A stretch of 64,000 bases of DNA from Candidatus Kosakonia sp. 282A-S69 (lineage in GTDB: Bacteria; Pseudomonadota; Gammaproteobacteria; Enterobacterales; Enterobacteriaceae): contig NZ_JAROAU010000001.1 in assembly GCF_029433855.1 (NCBI RefSeq), forward strand, positions 532,468-596,467, written 5' to 3'. Each line of letters opens with the position of its first letter. Positions within the stretch are counted from its first letter, which is position 1. A model generated the notes under the pieces. It did not search any database and was not told where the DNA came from. It saw nothing but the letters and a program-made list of their open reading frames with translations. Below are positions 31,763 to 42,572 of this stretch, one piece after another. A program made the translations under genes and the position numbers.

Positions 31763-32851
31763 ATGGAGAGGATCACCGTTACTCTCGGGGAACGTAGTTA
31801 CCCTATCACCATCGCGGCTGGTTTGTTTAACGATCCAGCTTCCTTCGCGCCCCTGAAGTCTGGTGATCAGGTCATGCTGGTCACCAACGAAACACTGGCT
31901 CCGCTCTACCTTGATAAGGTGCGTGGCGTGCTGGAACAGGCCGGTGTAAATGTCGATAGCGTGATCCTGCCTGACGGCGAGCAGTACAAAAGCCTGGCAG
32001 TGATGGATACGGTGTTCACCGCACTGTTGCAAAAACCACATGGGCGCGATACCACACTGGTCGCGCTCGGCGGCGGCGTAATCGGCGATTTAACCGGTTT
32101 TGCTGCGGCCAGCTATCAGCGCGGCGTGCGCTTTATCCAGGTGCCGACCACGCTCCTTTCTCAGGTTGACTCCTCCGTTGGCGGTAAAACGGCGGTAAAC
32201 CACCCCCTTGGCAAAAACATGATTGGCGCGTTCTATCAGCCCGCGTCGGTTGTAGTCGATCTCGATTGCCTGGCAACCCTTCCTGCCCGTGAACTCTCCT
32301 CCGGTCTTGCGGAAGTGATCAAATACGGCATTATTCTCGACGGCGCATTCTTTAGCTGGCTGGAAGAGAATATGGACGCTCTGCTGCGCCTCGATGGTGC
32401 GGCGCTGGCTTACTGTATTCGCCGCTGCTGCGAACTGAAAGCCGAGGTCGTTGCCGCCGATGAGCGCGAAAACGGCTTACGTGCTTTACTCAATCTTGGG
32501 CATACCTTCGGCCATGCGATTGAGGCGGAGATGGGTTACGGTAACTGGCTTCACGGCGAAGCCGTGGCTGCCGGAATGGTGATGGCGGCACACGCGTCAG
32601 AACGCCTCGGGCAGTTTAGCGCAGCAGATACGCAGCGCATCAAAGCGCTGCTGAAACGTGCCGGTTTACCCGTTGAAGGTCCGCGTGAAATGGCGGCGCA
32701 GGCTTACCTGCCGCACATGATGCGCGATAAAAAAGTGTTAGCGGGAGAGATGCGTTTAGTGCTTCCGCTGGCCATAGGGAAGAGTGAAGTTCGCGGCGGA
32801 GTGTCGCACGACGTAGTACTTAGCGCTATTGCTGATTGCCAGCAGGCGTAA
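31763..32851 (+). CDS. aroB: 3-dehydroquinate synthase AroB
   Basis: The 362-residue enzyme equals E. coli AroB in length. NAD-binding signature [15 protein letters not shown], metal ligands in the HTFGHAIE and HGEAVAAGM segments, and the catalytic loop [20 protein letters not shown] are visible. It converts DAHP to 3-dehydroquinate in the shikimate pathway. It is second in the aroK cluster, 88 bp upstream of damX. Confidence 0.98.
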   Translation: MERITVTLGERSYPITIAAGLFNDPASFAPLKSGDQVMLVTNETLAPLYLDKVRGVLEQAGVNVDSVILPDGEQYKSLAVMDTVFTALLQKPHGRDTTLVALGGGVIGDLTGFAAASYQRGVRFIQVPTTLLSQVDSSVGGKTAVNHPLGKNMIGAFYQPASVVVDLDCLATLPARELSSGLAEVIKYGIILDGAFFSWLEENMDALLRLDGAALAYCIRRCCELKAEVVAADERENGLRALLNLGHTFGHAIEAEMGYGNWLHGEAVAAGMVMAAHASERLGQFSAADTQRIKALLKRAGLPVEGPREMAAQAYLPHMMRDKKVLAGEMRLVLPLAIGKSEVRGGVSHDVVLSAIADCQQA

Positions 32852-32938
32852 CGATAAGAAAGGTCTGTTCACGCGCTGCGTGGCGTTTAACTTCGGGCGA
32901 TATGCATCAGTGGCATACGCCTTTGTGTGGGGTGTTAA

Positions 32939-34264
32939 ATGGATGAATTCAAACCAGAAGACGAGCTGAAACCCGATCCCAGCGATCGTCGTACTGGTCG
33001 TTCTCGTCAATCTTCCGAGCGTGTCGATGAGCCGCAGATCAACTTTGATGAGGTTGATGTTGATGCCGACGATCGCCGTCCTGCGCGCACGCGCCGGGTG
33101 CGTGACGAGCGCGAAGAGGAGAGCTATCAAGAAGATGAGGCCGCTCTGGACGAGGAGCCGCAGGAGCGTCGCCCGCGTAAGCGTAAGAAAGCCGCTGCCG
33201 CAGTGAAACCGGCGTCCCGCCAGTATCTGATGATGGGTATCGGTATCCTGGTGTTACTGCTGCTGATTATCGGCATCGGCTCTGCGCTGAAATCCCCCGC
33301 GCCTGCTAGTAATGAACAAAACACGTCGGGCGAGAAAAATATCGATCTCGGCGCGACGAATAACGCTGCCGATCAGGCAAACGGCGCACAGCCCGCACCG
33401 GGCGCGTCACCTTCGCAGGCACAGAACGCAGGCAGTGCGCCAGCTCAGCAGGATGTGACACTGCCGCCGATCTCCTCTACGCCATCGCAAGGCCAGCCAT
33501 CCGCTACGCCGGAAGGGCAAAATCGCGTTGAAGTGCAGGGCGATCTCAACAGCGCGCTGTCGCAGCCGCAGAGCCAGACGCAGCTTGATAGTGCGGCCAG
33601 CTCGACGCTGCCGACCGAACCGGCGACGGTTGCACCGATTCATAACAGTAATGGCAACAGCAACTCCACCGCCGCGCGAAATCAGCAGCAGCCTGCCTCC
33701 GGTGAAAACCGCACGACGGCACCGCGTAACGAACGTAAGCAGATGGTCATTGAACCGAAGCCGACCGCGAAGACGCCGGTAGCGAAAAGCGAGCCGAAAG
33801 CGGAATCCCGCCCGGTCGCCCAGCCGCCGAAACGCACGGAAAGCACCGCTTCTGCGCCAGTGAAAGCCCCAGCGACAACGTCGACAGCAGCACCGTCAAC
33901 GGCGGCATCCACTCCGAAGACCACAGCACCGGCGGCAACCGCAAGCAGCACACCCGCTGCCAGCGGAACGGCTTCTACCGGCAATGTCGGTGCGCTGAAA
34001 TCGGCTCCGGGCAACCACTACACCCTGCAGCTGAGCAGTTCTTCGAACTACAACAATCTCAATGCGTGGGCGAAGAAAGAGAACCTGAAAAACTTCGTGG
34101 TCTACCAGACAACGCGTAACGGTCAGCCGTGGTACGTGCTGGTGAGCGGCGTCTATGCCTCGAAAGATGATGCTAAGCGCGCAGTCTCTGCGCTGCCAGC
34201 GGATGTGCAGGCGAAAAACCCGTGGGCGAAGCCGCTGCATCAGGTGCAGGCCGATCTTAAGTAA
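32939..34264 (+). CDS. damX: DamX, SPOR-domain cell-division protein
   Basis: The 441-residue bitopic inner-membrane protein has a charged, acidic and basic cytoplasmic N-terminus (1-90), one membrane segment at about 96-115 ([20 protein letters not shown]), a long low-complexity Ala/Pro/Thr/Ser periplasmic linker (about 120-355) and a C-terminal SPOR domain (about 358-438, [20 protein letters not shown]). SPOR domains bind denuded glycan at the septum. It is slightly longer than E. coli DamX (428), the difference being in the linker. Confidence 0.95.
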   Translation: MDEFKPEDELKPDPSDRRTGRSRQSSERVDEPQINFDEVDVDADDRRPARTRRVRDEREEESYQEDEAALDEEPQERRPRKRKKAAAAVKPASRQYLMMGIGILVLLLLIIGIGSALKSPAPASNEQNTSGEKNIDLGATNNAADQANGAQPAPGASPSQAQNAGSAPAQQDVTLPPISSTPSQGQPSATPEGQNRVEVQGDLNSALSQPQSQTQLDSAASSTLPTEPATVAPIHNSNGNSNSTAARNQQQPASGENRTTAPRNERKQMVIEPKPTAKTPVAKSEPKAESRPVAQPPKRTESTASAPVKAPATTSTAAPSTAASTPKTTAPAATASSTPAASGTASTGNVGALKSAPGNHYTLQLSSSSNYNNLNAWAKKENLKNFVVYQTTRNGQPWYVLVSGVYASKDDAKRAVSALPADVQAKNPWAKPLHQVQADLK

Positions 34265-34331
34265 TGTGTAAAGCGCAGGATGCTGTCGGAGCTTTCTCCA
34301 CAGCCGGAGAGAGTGTAAGTAATCAGTCAGC

Positions 34332-35159
34332 ATGAAAAAGAATCGCGCTTTTCTAAAATGGGCAGGGGGGAAATACCCCCTGCTCGACGATATCGGAAGG
34401 CACTTGCCGAAGGGAGAGTGCCTGATCGAGCCTTTCGTTGGCGCGGGCTCGGTGTTTCTCAACACCTCCTACTCCCGCTATATCCTTGCAGATATCAACA
34501 GCGACTTAATCAGCCTCTATAACATCGTTAAAGAGCGGCCTGATGAGTATGTTCACCACGCGCGCGCGCTGTTTGTGCCCGCGGTGAACCAGTCCGAAGT
34601 CTATTACCAGCTGCGTCAGGAGTTTAACCAGTGCCAGGAGCCGTTCCGGCGCGCGCTGCTGTTTTTATACCTCAACCGGCATGGCTACAATGGTCTGTGT
34701 CGTTACAACCTGCGCGGGGAGTTTAACGTGCCGTTTGGGCGCTATAAAAAACCCTACTTCCCGGAAGCGGAGTTGTATCACTTTGCAGAAAAAGCGCAGA
34801 ATGCCTTCTTTTACTGCGAATCTTACGCCGAGAGTATGGCGCGGGCGGATGCGAATTCGGTGGTCTATTGCGATCCGCCCTATGCGCCGCTCTCTGCGAC
34901 AGCCAACTTTACGGCGTACCATACCAATAGCTTTACCCTTGAGCAGCAGGCTCATCTTGCCGCGATTGCGGAGAGCCTGGTGCAGAACCGAATCCCGGTA
35001 TTGATTTCCAACCATGACACGCTGTTGACGCGTGAATGGTACAGTCAGGCGAAATTGCACGTGGTGAAAGTGCGACGCAGTATCAGCAGTAATGGCGGGA
35101 CGCGAAAAAAAGTGGATGAGCTGCTGGCGCTCTATCGCCCGGCTCCCGCGCCTCGCTAA
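34332..35159 (+). CDS. dam: DNA adenine methyltransferase Dam
   Basis: The 275-residue N6-adenine methyltransferase has the AdoMet motif [11 protein letters not shown] (motif I) and catalytic motif [10 protein letters not shown]. The N-terminal [15 protein letters not shown] and the region binding GATC ([16 protein letters not shown]) match E. coli Dam (278). It methylates GATC for mismatch repair, replication timing and gene regulation. It follows damX by 67 bp and precedes rpe. Confidence 0.98.
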   Translation: MKKNRAFLKWAGGKYPLLDDIGRHLPKGECLIEPFVGAGSVFLNTSYSRYILADINSDLISLYNIVKERPDEYVHHARALFVPAVNQSEVYYQLRQEFNQCQEPFRRALLFLYLNRHGYNGLCRYNLRGEFNVPFGRYKKPYFPEAELYHFAEKAQNAFFYCESYAESMARADANSVVYCDPPYAPLSATANFTAYHTNSFTLEQQAHLAAIAESLVQNRIPVLISNHDTLLTREWYSQAKLHVVKVRRSISSNGGTRKKVDELLALYRPAPAPR

Positions 35160-35214
35160 CCCTGCGTTCACCGCGCCGCCGCCTGCCGAAACCTACTTTC
35201 TCAAGGAGATGCGG

Positions 35215-35892
35215 ATGAAACAGTATTTAATTGCCCCTTCGATTCTGTCGGCTGATTTTGCTCGCCTGGGCGAAGACACCGCCAGCGTACTGGCGGCGGG
35301 CGGCGACGTTGTCCACTTTGATGTGATGGACAACCACTACGTACCGAACCTGACCATCGGCCCGATGGTGCTGAAAGCGCTGCGCAACTACGGCATCACC
35401 GCACCTATCGATGTGCACCTGATGGTGAAACCGGTTGACCGTCTGGTGCCGGACTTTGCCGAAGCCGGGGCAAGCATTATCACCTTTCATCCTGAAGCTT
35501 CTGAACATATTGACCGCACGCTGCAACTGATCAAAGAGCATGGCTGCAAAGCGGGGCTGGTGTTTAACCCGGCCACGCCGCTGAGCTATCTCGATCATGT
35601 TATGGACAAGCTGGATGTGATTCTGCTGATGTCCGTAAACCCCGGTTTTGGCGGTCAATCCTTCATTCCCCATACGCTCGACAAGTTGCGCGAGGTGCGT
35701 CATCGCATCGACGCATCCGGCCTCGATATCCGTCTTGAAGTGGACGGCGGGGTGAAAGCGAGCAATATCGGCGAGATCGCGGCAGCCGGCGCGGATATGT
35801 TCGTGGCGGGCTCGGCGATTTTCAATCAGCCGGATTACAAACAGGTTATTGATGAAATGCGTAGCGAACTGGCGAAGGTAAGTCATGGATAA
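35215..35892 (+). CDS. rpe: Ribulose-phosphate 3-epimerase Rpe
   Basis: The start at ATG 35215 ([20 protein letters not shown]), behind an AAGGAG, gives 225 residues as in E. coli. TIM-barrel motifs with metal and catalytic residues are intact: [35 protein letters not shown] and [10 protein letters not shown]. It interconverts ribulose 5-phosphate and xylulose 5-phosphate. It overlaps gph by 8 bp. Confidence 0.98.
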   Translation: MKQYLIAPSILSADFARLGEDTASVLAAGGDVVHFDVMDNHYVPNLTIGPMVLKALRNYGITAPIDVHLMVKPVDRLVPDFAEAGASIITFHPEASEHIDRTLQLIKEHGCKAGLVFNPATPLSYLDHVMDKLDVILLMSVNPGFGGQSFIPHTLDKLREVRHRIDASGLDIRLEVDGGVKASNIGEIAAAGADMFVAGSAIFNQPDYKQVIDEMRSELAKVSHG

Positions 35893-36646
35893 ATTGCAGT
35901 CGATTCGGGGTGTCGCGTTCGATCTCGACGGCACATTAGTGGATAGCGCGCCGGGACTCACCGCCGCCGTAGACAGCGCACTGTATGCCCTTGAGCTTCC
36001 ACAGGCTGGCGAAGCACGCGTCATTACCTGGATTGGAAACGGCGCTGATGTGTTGATGGAGCGCGCCTTTAACTGGGCTCGCCAGGAGCGTGCCATTCAG
36101 CGCGCCTCGCAGGGCAAGCCCGATATTGATACCGGCGACGTGCCGCAGGCCGAGCAGATCGCGATGCTGCGTAAGCTCTTCAACCGTTACTATGAAGAGA
36201 CCGTGGAAGAGGGCAGCGTCCTGTTCCCGGACGTGGCGCAAACCCTCGCGGCGCTGCACGAAAAAGGGCTGCCGCTGGCGCTGGTGACCAACAAGCCGAC
36301 GCCGTTTGTTGCGCCGCTGCTGGATGCGCTGGAGATTGCCCACTACTTCACTTTTGTCGTCGGGGGTGATGATGTGGTGAATAAGAAGCCGCACCCGGAG
36401 CCGCTGCTGCTGGTGTGCGACAAGCTGGCGATTCAACCCCATGAGTTACTCTTCGTTGGCGACTCACGCAACGATATCCGCGCCGCGCAGGCGGCAGGCA
36501 GCGTCTCCGTTGGCCTGACCTACGGCTATAACTATGGTGAAGCGATTACCCTAAGCGAGCCGGACTACGTCTTCGACCGCTTTAAGGATTTACTGCCCGC
36601 GCTCGGGCTTCCGCTCAGTGAACATCAGGAAATGAAAAATGACTAA
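35885..36646 (+). CDS. gph: Phosphoglycolate phosphatase Gph
   Basis: The 253-residue HAD phosphatase has nucleophile motif [10 protein letters not shown] at residues 12-21, motif II LVTNKP, motif III KKPHPEP and motif [14 protein letters not shown]. It removes 2-phosphoglycolate arising from DNA repair. It overlaps rpe by 8 bp and trpS by 8 bp, so the three genes are translationally coupled. Confidence 0.97.
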   Translation: MDKLQSIRGVAFDLDGTLVDSAPGLTAAVDSALYALELPQAGEARVITWIGNGADVLMERAFNWARQERAIQRASQGKPDIDTGDVPQAEQIAMLRKLFNRYYEETVEEGSVLFPDVAQTLAALHEKGLPLALVTNKPTPFVAPLLDALEIAHYFTFVVGGDDVVNKKPHPEPLLLVCDKLAIQPHELLFVGDSRNDIRAAQAAGSVSVGLTYGYNYGEAITLSEPDYVFDRFKDLLPALGLPLSEHQEMKND

Positions 36647-37643
36647 GCCCATCGTTTTTAGTGGCGCACAGCCCTCAGGTGAATTGACCATTGGCAACTA
36701 TATGGGTGCGCTGCGTCAGTGGGTGAACATGCAGGACGACTATCACTGTATCTACTGCATCGTTGACCTGCATGCCATCACCGCCCGTCAGGATCCGGAG
36801 AAGCTGCGTAAGGCGACGCTGGATACGCTGGCGCTCTATCTGGCGTGCGGCATTGACCCGCAGAAAAGCACGATCTTTGTGCAGTCCCACGTTCCTGAGC
36901 ATGCCCAGCTGGGTTGGGCGCTGAACTGCTACACCTACTTCGGCGAGCTGAGCCGCATGACCCAGTTCAAAGATAAGTCCGCACGTTACTCAGAAAACAT
37001 CAACGCCGGCCTGTTTGATTATCCGGTGCTGATGGCGGCAGATATTCTGCTTTACCAGACTAACCAGGTGCCGGTCGGCGAAGATCAGAAGCAGCATCTG
37101 GAGCTGAGCCGCGATATCGCGCAGCGCTTCAACGCCATTTATGGCGAGGTGTTTAAAGTGCCTGAGCCGTTTATTCCGAAGTCCGGTGCGCGCGTGATGT
37201 CGCTGCTGGAGCCGACTAAGAAGATGTCCAAGTCGGACGACAACCGCAACAACGTCATTGGCCTGCTGGAAGATCCGAAGTCGGTGGTGAAGAAGATCAA
37301 ACGCGCCGTGACCGACTCCGACGAGCCGCCGGTTGTGCGTTACGATGTGGCGAATAAAGCTGGCGTATCTAACCTGCTCGATATCCTCTCCGCCGTGACC
37401 GGCCAGAGCATCGCCGAACTGGAGCAGCATTTCGAAGGCAAGATGTATGGTCATCTGAAAGGCGAAGTGGCGGACGCGGTTTCCGGCATGCTGACCGAGT
37501 TGCAGGAGCGCTACCATCGCTATCGCAATGACGAAGCTTTCCTGCAGCAGATCATGCGCGAAGGTGCGGAAAAAGCGAGCGCGCACGCTTCAGAAACCCT
37601 GAAGAAAGTGTACGAAGCGATTGGTTTTGTCGCGAAGCCGTAA
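36639..37643 (+). CDS. trpS: Tryptophanyl-tRNA synthetase TrpS
   Basis: The 334-residue class I synthetase equals E. coli TrpS in length. The HIGH-type signature [14 protein letters not shown] is near residue 12 and the KMSKS signature in [12 protein letters not shown] near 195. It charges tRNA-Trp. It is the last gene of the aroK-trpS cluster, followed by a tandem BIME and convergent with cysG. Confidence 0.98.
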   Translation: MTKPIVFSGAQPSGELTIGNYMGALRQWVNMQDDYHCIYCIVDLHAITARQDPEKLRKATLDTLALYLACGIDPQKSTIFVQSHVPEHAQLGWALNCYTYFGELSRMTQFKDKSARYSENINAGLFDYPVLMAADILLYQTNQVPVGEDQKQHLELSRDIAQRFNAIYGEVFKVPEPFIPKSGARVMSLLEPTKKMSKSDDNRNNVIGLLEDPKSVVKKIKRAVTDSDEPPVVRYDVANKAGVSNLLDILSAVTGQSIAELEQHFEGKMYGHLKGEVADAVSGMLTELQERYHRYRNDEAFLQQIMREGAEKASAHASETLKKVYEAIGFVAKP

Positions 37644-37977
37644 GCGCTGATTGCCGGATGGCGGCGTAACGCCTTATCCGGCCTACGGGTTAGCATGGTT
37701 TCGTAGGCCTGATAAGCGCAGCGCCATCAGGCATTGTGCCCGGCGCTGATTGCCGGATGGCGGCGTAACGCCTTATCCGGCCTACGGGTTAGCACGATTT
37801 CGTAGGCCTGATAAGCGCAGCGCCATCAGGCATTGTGCCCGGCGCTGATTGCCGGATGGCGGCGTAACCGCCTTATCCGGCCTACGGATTAGCATGGTTT
37901 CGTAGGCCTGATAAGCGCAGCGCCATCAGGCATTAACCTCCGCATCCTCGGGCAGGTAGCGCCATCAGGCATTGTCT
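37644..37977. repeat. Tandem 99-bp BIME between trpS and cysG
   Basis: Three near-identical copies begin at 37644, 37743 and 37842, giving an exact 99-bp period. Each holds two oppositely oriented REP palindromes (GCCGGATGGCGGCGTAAC with CTTATCCGGCCTACGG; then GTAGGCCTGATAAGCGCAGC with GCCATCAGGCATTG). Copies differ by a few substitutions and one inserted C in copy 3. A partial fourth REP fragment (AGCGCCATCAGGCATTG) follows at about 37959. It lies between convergent gene ends. Confidence 0.93.
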
Positions 37978-39342
37978 TTAAAACCACTTCAACTTATCGC
38001 GTAACGCGACAACCCTGCCGACGATAATCAACGACGGGCTTTTCACCTGCTGCGCCAGCTCGCCAAGCTGCGACAGCGTGCCGCTTACGACCCGCTGCTG
38101 CACCGACGTGCCATTTTCTACCAGCGCTACTGGCATATCCGCCTGCATACCGTGAGCGATCATTTGCGCCTGAATCGCCGCCGCCTGATTCAGCCCCATA
38201 TAAAACACCAGCGTCTGCTTCTCTGCCGCCAGGTTAGCCCAGTCCAGCTCACTGCCGGTTTTCAGGTGACCCGTGACCAGCCGCACGCTCTGGGCGTAAT
38301 CCCGGTGAGTCAACGGAATGCCCGAGTAAGCTGAACAGCCGGAAGCTGCGGTAATCCCCGGCACGACCGAGAAGGGAATACCCGCATGACACAGCGTTTC
38401 CAGCTCTTCGCCGCCGCGCCCAAAAATAAAGGGATCGCCGCCTTTTAACCGCACTACGCGCTTCCCGCTCTGCGCCTCGCGCAGCAGGATCTGGTTAATC
38501 TCCTCCTGCGGCACGCAGTGATAGCCCGCGCGTTTACCCACGAACACGCGGTCGGCGTCGCGGCGTACCAGATTCATGATCTCATCGGAGACTAGCCGGT
38601 CATATACCACCACATCCGCCTGCTGGATTTGCTGTAAGCCTTTCAGCGTCAGCAGCCCGGCATCGCCAGGGCCGGCGCCCACCAGCACCACTTCACCGCG
38701 ATTATCCAGCGGCTCGCTCAGCATCTGCTCGGTGATGCTCTCCACGGCGGTCATGTTCTGATTCGCCAGCGATTGTGCCAGCCGATCGTTAACGAAGAGC
38801 TTCTCCCAGAAACGGCGACGCTCGCTCATGGTGGCGAAATGGCGCTTCACGCGGCTGCGCAGTTGCCCGGCAAACTTCGCCACATGGCCAAGGTGTTGCG
38901 GCAGCAGCGACTCCAGCTTCTCGCGCAGCAAACGCGCCAGCACCGGCGACGTGCCGCCCGAGGAGATCGCGACCATTAGCGGCGAGCGGTCAATAATCGA
39001 CGGCATGATAAAGCTCGCTTCTTTCGGCGCATCGACCACATTGCAGAAGATACGACGAGCTTCTGCCGCGTCGCTAACCTGCTGATTTACCGCGTCGTTA
39101 TCGGTAGCGGCAATCGCCAGCCAGCACTCATCAAGCAGCGTTTCGCTAAACTCGCCTTCGACCAGCGTCAGCATGCCTTCCGCGGCCCAGGCGGTAAATT
39201 GAGGAATAAAGGTGAGAGCATTGACGGTGAGCCGCGCGCCCGCATCAAGCAACAGACGCGCTTTGCGCTCCGCGACGTCGCCGCCGCCGACCAGCAGACA
39301 GGCGCGTCCCCGTAATTGACAGAAAATTGGCAGGTGATCCAC
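37978..39342 (-). CDS. cysG: Siroheme synthase CysG
   Basis: The 454-residue trifunctional enzyme has an N-terminal NAD-dependent precorrin-2 dehydrogenase/ferrochelatase ([18 protein letters not shown]; the phosphoserine position Ser128 in [10 protein letters not shown] is kept) and a C-terminal SAM uroporphyrinogen-III methyltransferase ([31 protein letters not shown]). It makes siroheme for sulphite and nitrite reductases. It lies directly downstream of nirBD; nirC, present between them in E. coli, is absent. Confidence 0.97.
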   Translation of the reverse strand: MDHLPIFCQLRGRACLLVGGGDVAERKARLLLDAGARLTVNALTFIPQFTAWAAEGMLTLVEGEFSETLLDECWLAIAATDNDAVNQQVSDAAEARRIFCNVVDAPKEASFIMPSIIDRSPLMVAISSGGTSPVLARLLREKLESLLPQHLGHVAKFAGQLRSRVKRHFATMSERRRFWEKLFVNDRLAQSLANQNMTAVESITEQMLSEPLDNRGEVVLVGAGPGDAGLLTLKGLQQIQQADVVVYDRLVSDEIMNLVRRDADRVFVGKRAGYHCVPQEEINQILLREAQSGKRVVRLKGGDPFIFGRGGEELETLCHAGIPFSVVPGITAASGCSAYSGIPLTHRDYAQSVRLVTGHLKTGSELDWANLAAEKQTLVFYMGLNQAAAIQAQMIAHGMQADMPVALVENGTSVQQRVVSGTLSQLGELAQQVKSPSLIIVGRVVALRDKLKWF

Positions 39343-39385
39343 GACATTACCCCGGTATTGTAGTTATAGGCTGAAGCGGACACCG

Positions 39386-39447
39386 CGCGGCGAGAGCCGC
39401 GGGTGCTAAGCATGAGCCGTAGCATAACAGCAAGCTGTCGCTACGGC
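39386..39447. other. Paired hairpins between nirD and cysG
   Basis: Two strong inverted repeats lie in the 123-bp gap. One is CGCGGC-GAGA-GCCGCG at 39386-39401. The other is an arm GCCGTAGC (39416-39423) pairing with GCTACGGC (39440-39447), with an inner pair ACAGC / GCTGT at 39427-39438. Neither has a T tract on the transcribed strand. They could be an mRNA-stability or processing element, or the remains of a recombination event that removed nirC. Confidence 0.5.
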
Positions 39448-39465
39448 CGTTGAGAGGGCAGGGGA

Positions 39466-39792
39466 TTATGCTTTGATCTGCACCTCACCATCCTTCACTC
39501 GTGCTTCAAAATGGGCAACTGAACGGCTTTCATCTTCCATACAGAGGCCATCGCGCAGACGGAAGCGCTGTTTTTTTAACGGACTGGCAACCCAAAGTTC
39601 GCCCTGATGTTCGGCGATAATGCCGCGTGAGAGCACGCTCGACTGAAAAAACGGGTCGATATTGCTGATGGCGTAAACCTGGTCATCGTGGCGCGGGCGG
39701 AATATTGCCACCTGCTCGCCATTGACCAGCGCGCAGACGCCGGTTGCCGGGACAATCTCATCAATATTACAGACGGTGTTCCACTGGCTCAT
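39466..39792 (-). CDS. nirD: Nitrite reductase (NADH) small subunit NirD
   Basis: The 108-residue Rieske-like fold protein equals E. coli NirD in length (SQWNTVCNIDEIVPATGVCA at the start). It lacks the usual CxH...CxxH cluster ligands, as is normal for NirD. It pairs with NirB for cytoplasmic NADH-dependent reduction of nitrite to ammonium. Its start overlaps the nirB stop by 4 bp. Confidence 0.96.
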   Translation of the reverse strand: MSQWNTVCNIDEIVPATGVCALVNGEQVAIFRPRHDDQVYAISNIDPFFQSSVLSRGIIAEHQGELWVASPLKKQRFRLRDGLCMEDESRSVAHFEARVKDGEVQIKA

Positions 39793-42332
39793 GCGTTCTC
39801 CTCCACTAACATCACCGGAATACGTTCATAGGGGGTCGCCGGCCGATGCTGCGCGCGCTCCGCAACCACCTGCACGTTCGGATCGCGGCGATCGCTATTG
39901 ATAAAGTGCTTGAAGCGCGTTTGCGCCGCCGGGTTATTGACGGTTTCTGTCCACTCGCAAATCACCGCTTCGCGCAGGCGGTTCATCTCTGCTTCCAGTT
40001 GTGCATCAAAGCCCAGCTTGTCGTCGATAATGACGCTACGCAGATAGTCGATGCCGCCCTCCATCCCCTCAAGCCACGAGGCGGTACGGGTCAGTTTGTC
40101 GGCGGTGCGAATGTAGAACATCATAAAACGGTCGAGGTAACGCAGCAGGGTCTCGCGGTCAAGATCGGCCGCCAGCAGATCCGCATGGCGCGGTTTCATA
40201 CCGCCATTACCACATACATAGAGATTCCAGCCCTTCTCCGTGGCGATGATCCCCACGTCTTTCCCCTGCGCTTCCGCACACTCACGGGTACAGCCGGAGA
40301 CACCAAACTTCATTTTGTGCGGAGTACGGATGCCTTTGTAACGGTTTTCCAGCTCGACGCCGAAGCCGACGCTGTCGCCAACGCCATAGCGGCACCAGGT
40401 CGACCCGACGCAGGTTTTCGCCATACGCAGCGCTTTAGCGTACGCGTGGCCGGTTTCGAACCCGGCATTGATTAACTGACGCCAGATTTCTGGCAGATCG
40501 TCTTTTTGCGCACCGAACAGGCCGATGCGCTGCGAGCCGGTGATTTTGGTATAGAGGTTGAACTCGCGCGCGATACGTCCTACTTCCATCAGCCCTTCCG
40601 GCGTGATTTCGCCGCCCGCAGAGCGCGGGATAACCGAGTAGGTACCATCTTTCTGGATATTGGCGAGGAAGTTGTCGTTGGTATCCTGCAGCGGCGTGTG
40701 CTGTGGTTTCAGGATGTACTCGTTCCAGCAGGAGGCGAGCAGCGAGCCGACGGTTGGTTTACACACTTCGCAGCCATAGCCGGTACCGTATTTCGCCAGT
40801 AGCTCTTCAAAGGTTTTAATCCCTTCCACCTGAATGAGATGGAACAACTCCTGGCGAGAGTAGGCGAAGTGTTCACACAGGTTATTGGTGATTTCGATAC
40901 CCTGTTTCGCCAGTTCGGCATTCAGGACCTGCGTGACCAGCGGAATACAGCCGCCGCAACCGGTGCCGGCTTTGGTTTCCGCTTTCAGTGCGGCCACGGT
41001 GTGGCAGCCTTTGTTGATCGCTGTAATCAGGTCGCCTTTGGTGACGTCGAAGCAGGAGCAGATTTGCGCGCTGTCTGGCAGCTTATCGACGCCGATTGAG
41101 GGTTTACCGCCGCTGGCGTGTGCCGGCAGGATCAACGCGTCGGGGTTTTCCGGCAGTTCGATAGCGTTGAGCACCAGTTGCAGCAGGTTGCCGTAATCGC
41201 TGGTGTCACCAACCAATACGGCACCAAGCAGCGTTTTGTTATCAGGGCTGACAATCAGACGCTTATAAACCTCTTTGCTTTCGTCGAGGTAGACGTAGCT
41301 GCGCGCGCCCGGTGTGCGGCCGTGTGCATCGCCGATACCGCCAACATCCACGCCGAGCAGTTTCAGCTTGGCGCTAAGATCCGCGCCTTCAAAGGCGTTT
41401 TGCGTGCCGAGGATATGGTCAACCGTCACCTGTGCCATTTTATAGCCCGGCGCGACCAGGCCATAGACGCGGTTATTCCAGCTGGCGCACTCGCCGATGG
41501 CGTAAATATTGGGATCGGAGGTCTGGCAGCAGTCGTTGATCACGATGCCGCCGCGCGGGGCGACTTCAAGCCCACATTGAGTCGCCAGCTTGTCGCGTGG
41601 ACGGATACCGGTGGAGAAGACAATAAAGTCCACTTCCAGCTCGCTGCCGTCGGCGAAGCGCATGGTTTTGCGCGCCTCAACGCCCTCCTGCACGATCTCT
41701 TTGGTGTTTTTGCTGGTGTGCACACGCACGCCCATGCTTTCGATTTTACGTCTTAACTGTTCGCCGCCCATCTGATCGAGTTGTTCTGCCATCAGCATTG
41801 GGGCGAATTCGATAACATGGGTTTCGACGCCTAAGTTTTTCAGCGCGCCTGCGGCTTCCAGACCGAGCAGGCCGCCGCCAACCACCGCGCCACGGCGGCT
41901 ACGACGTGCGCATGACTCAATGGCATTCAAATCCTCAATGGTGCGGTAAACAAAGCAGTCCTGGGTTTCAGACCCTTTGATCGGTGGGATCCACGGGTAA
42001 GAGCCGGTGGCCATAATCAGCTTATCGTAATAGACCGTACGGCCTGCGCTGGAGTGGATCACTTTTTCCTGGCGGTTAATCGTGATAGCGCGTTCGCCTA
42101 CCAGCACTTTGACGCCATGTTTTTCGTAGAAGCCTTCGCGAACTAACGACAGCTCTTCGGCTGTATGGTGGGAAAAATAGGATGACAGGTGGACGCGGTC
42201 GTAGGCTTTACGCGGCTCTTCACAGAATACGGTAATGTCGAACTGGCTGGCGTCGGCTTTGTCGAGAAGGTCCTCGATAAAGCGGTGGCCGACCATGCCA
42301 TTACCGATGATAGCGAGTTTGACTTTGCTCAT
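39789..42332 (-). CDS. nirB: Nitrite reductase (NADH) large subunit NirB
   Basis: The 847-residue enzyme equals E. coli NirB. FAD- and NAD-binding Rossmann regions (IGNGMVGHRFIEDLL; AVVGGGLLGLEAAGALKNLG), a BFD-like [2Fe-2S] region (QICSCFDVTKGDL ... GTGCGGCIP), and a C-terminal siroheme/[4Fe-4S] domain (GSTWCRYG; GVSGCTRECAEAQGKDVG) are complete. It reduces nitrite to ammonium with NADH in the cytoplasm. The upstream FNR and NarL/NarP sites predict anaerobic, nitrite/nitrate-responsive expression. Confidence 0.97.
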   Translation of the reverse strand: MSKVKLAIIGNGMVGHRFIEDLLDKADASQFDITVFCEEPRKAYDRVHLSSYFSHHTAEELSLVREGFYEKHGVKVLVGERAITINRQEKVIHSSAGRTVYYDKLIMATGSYPWIPPIKGSETQDCFVYRTIEDLNAIESCARRSRRGAVVGGGLLGLEAAGALKNLGVETHVIEFAPMLMAEQLDQMGGEQLRRKIESMGVRVHTSKNTKEIVQEGVEARKTMRFADGSELEVDFIVFSTGIRPRDKLATQCGLEVAPRGGIVINDCCQTSDPNIYAIGECASWNNRVYGLVAPGYKMAQVTVDHILGTQNAFEGADLSAKLKLLGVDVGGIGDAHGRTPGARSYVYLDESKEVYKRLIVSPDNKTLLGAVLVGDTSDYGNLLQLVLNAIELPENPDALILPAHASGGKPSIGVDKLPDSAQICSCFDVTKGDLITAINKGCHTVAALKAETKAGTGCGGCIPLVTQVLNAELAKQGIEITNNLCEHFAYSRQELFHLIQVEGIKTFEELLAKYGTGYGCEVCKPTVGSLLASCWNEYILKPQHTPLQDTNDNFLANIQKDGTYSVIPRSAGGEITPEGLMEVGRIAREFNLYTKITGSQRIGLFGAQKDDLPEIWRQLINAGFETGHAYAKALRMAKTCVGSTWCRYGVGDSVGFGVELENRYKGIRTPHKMKFGVSGCTRECAEAQGKDVGIIATEKGWNLYVCGNGGMKPRHADLLAADLDRETLLRYLDRFMMFYIRTADKLTRTASWLEGMEGGIDYLRSVIIDDKLGFDAQLEAEMNRLREAVICEWTETVNNPAAQTRFKHFINSDRRDPNVQVVAERAQHRPATPYERIPVMLVEENA

Positions 42333-42390
42333 TTTTGCCTCGATTTCTTTTTTACTACCTCCTACCTTAACGATTCAGCCTGCCTGATTA

Positions 42391-42404
42391 TTGATGTATA
42401 TCAA
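42391..42404 (-). promoter_or_regulatory. FNR box of the nirB promoter
   Basis: TTGATGTATATCAA is a perfect match to TTGATNNNNATCAA, centred about 65 bp upstream of the nirB start. If centred at -41.5, as in E. coli, transcription would begin near 42356. Confidence 0.9.
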
Positions 42405-42417
42405 TTGCACCTTAACC

Positions 42418-42433
42418 TACCCCTTAATGAGTA
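42418..42433 (-). promoter_or_regulatory. NarL/NarP 7-2-7 site of the nirB promoter
   Basis: TACCCCT-TA-ATGAGTA is two inverted heptamers that both fit TACYYMT, separated by 2 bp. Its centre lies 28 bp upstream of the FNR-box centre, the same offset as the -69.5 and -41.5 sites of E. coli nirB. Confidence 0.85.
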
Positions 42434-42572
42434 TGATGCTGATTTTTCATCATTTTTATAAGTGGCAGATATCATTCGTATTTATGTGTTGAGGAATTTC
42501 TATACTGAAAGAGACGTTTTTTAAAACGAGGTTAGCCACAAAATATCTTAGGGAGATAGAGGAGGTAATGCG

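Noticed and set aside
37644-37977. CRISPR-like regular repeats after trpS
   Set aside because: The whole 99-bp unit repeats, including what would be spacers, and each unit contains two REP palindromes. There are no unique spacers and no cas genes.
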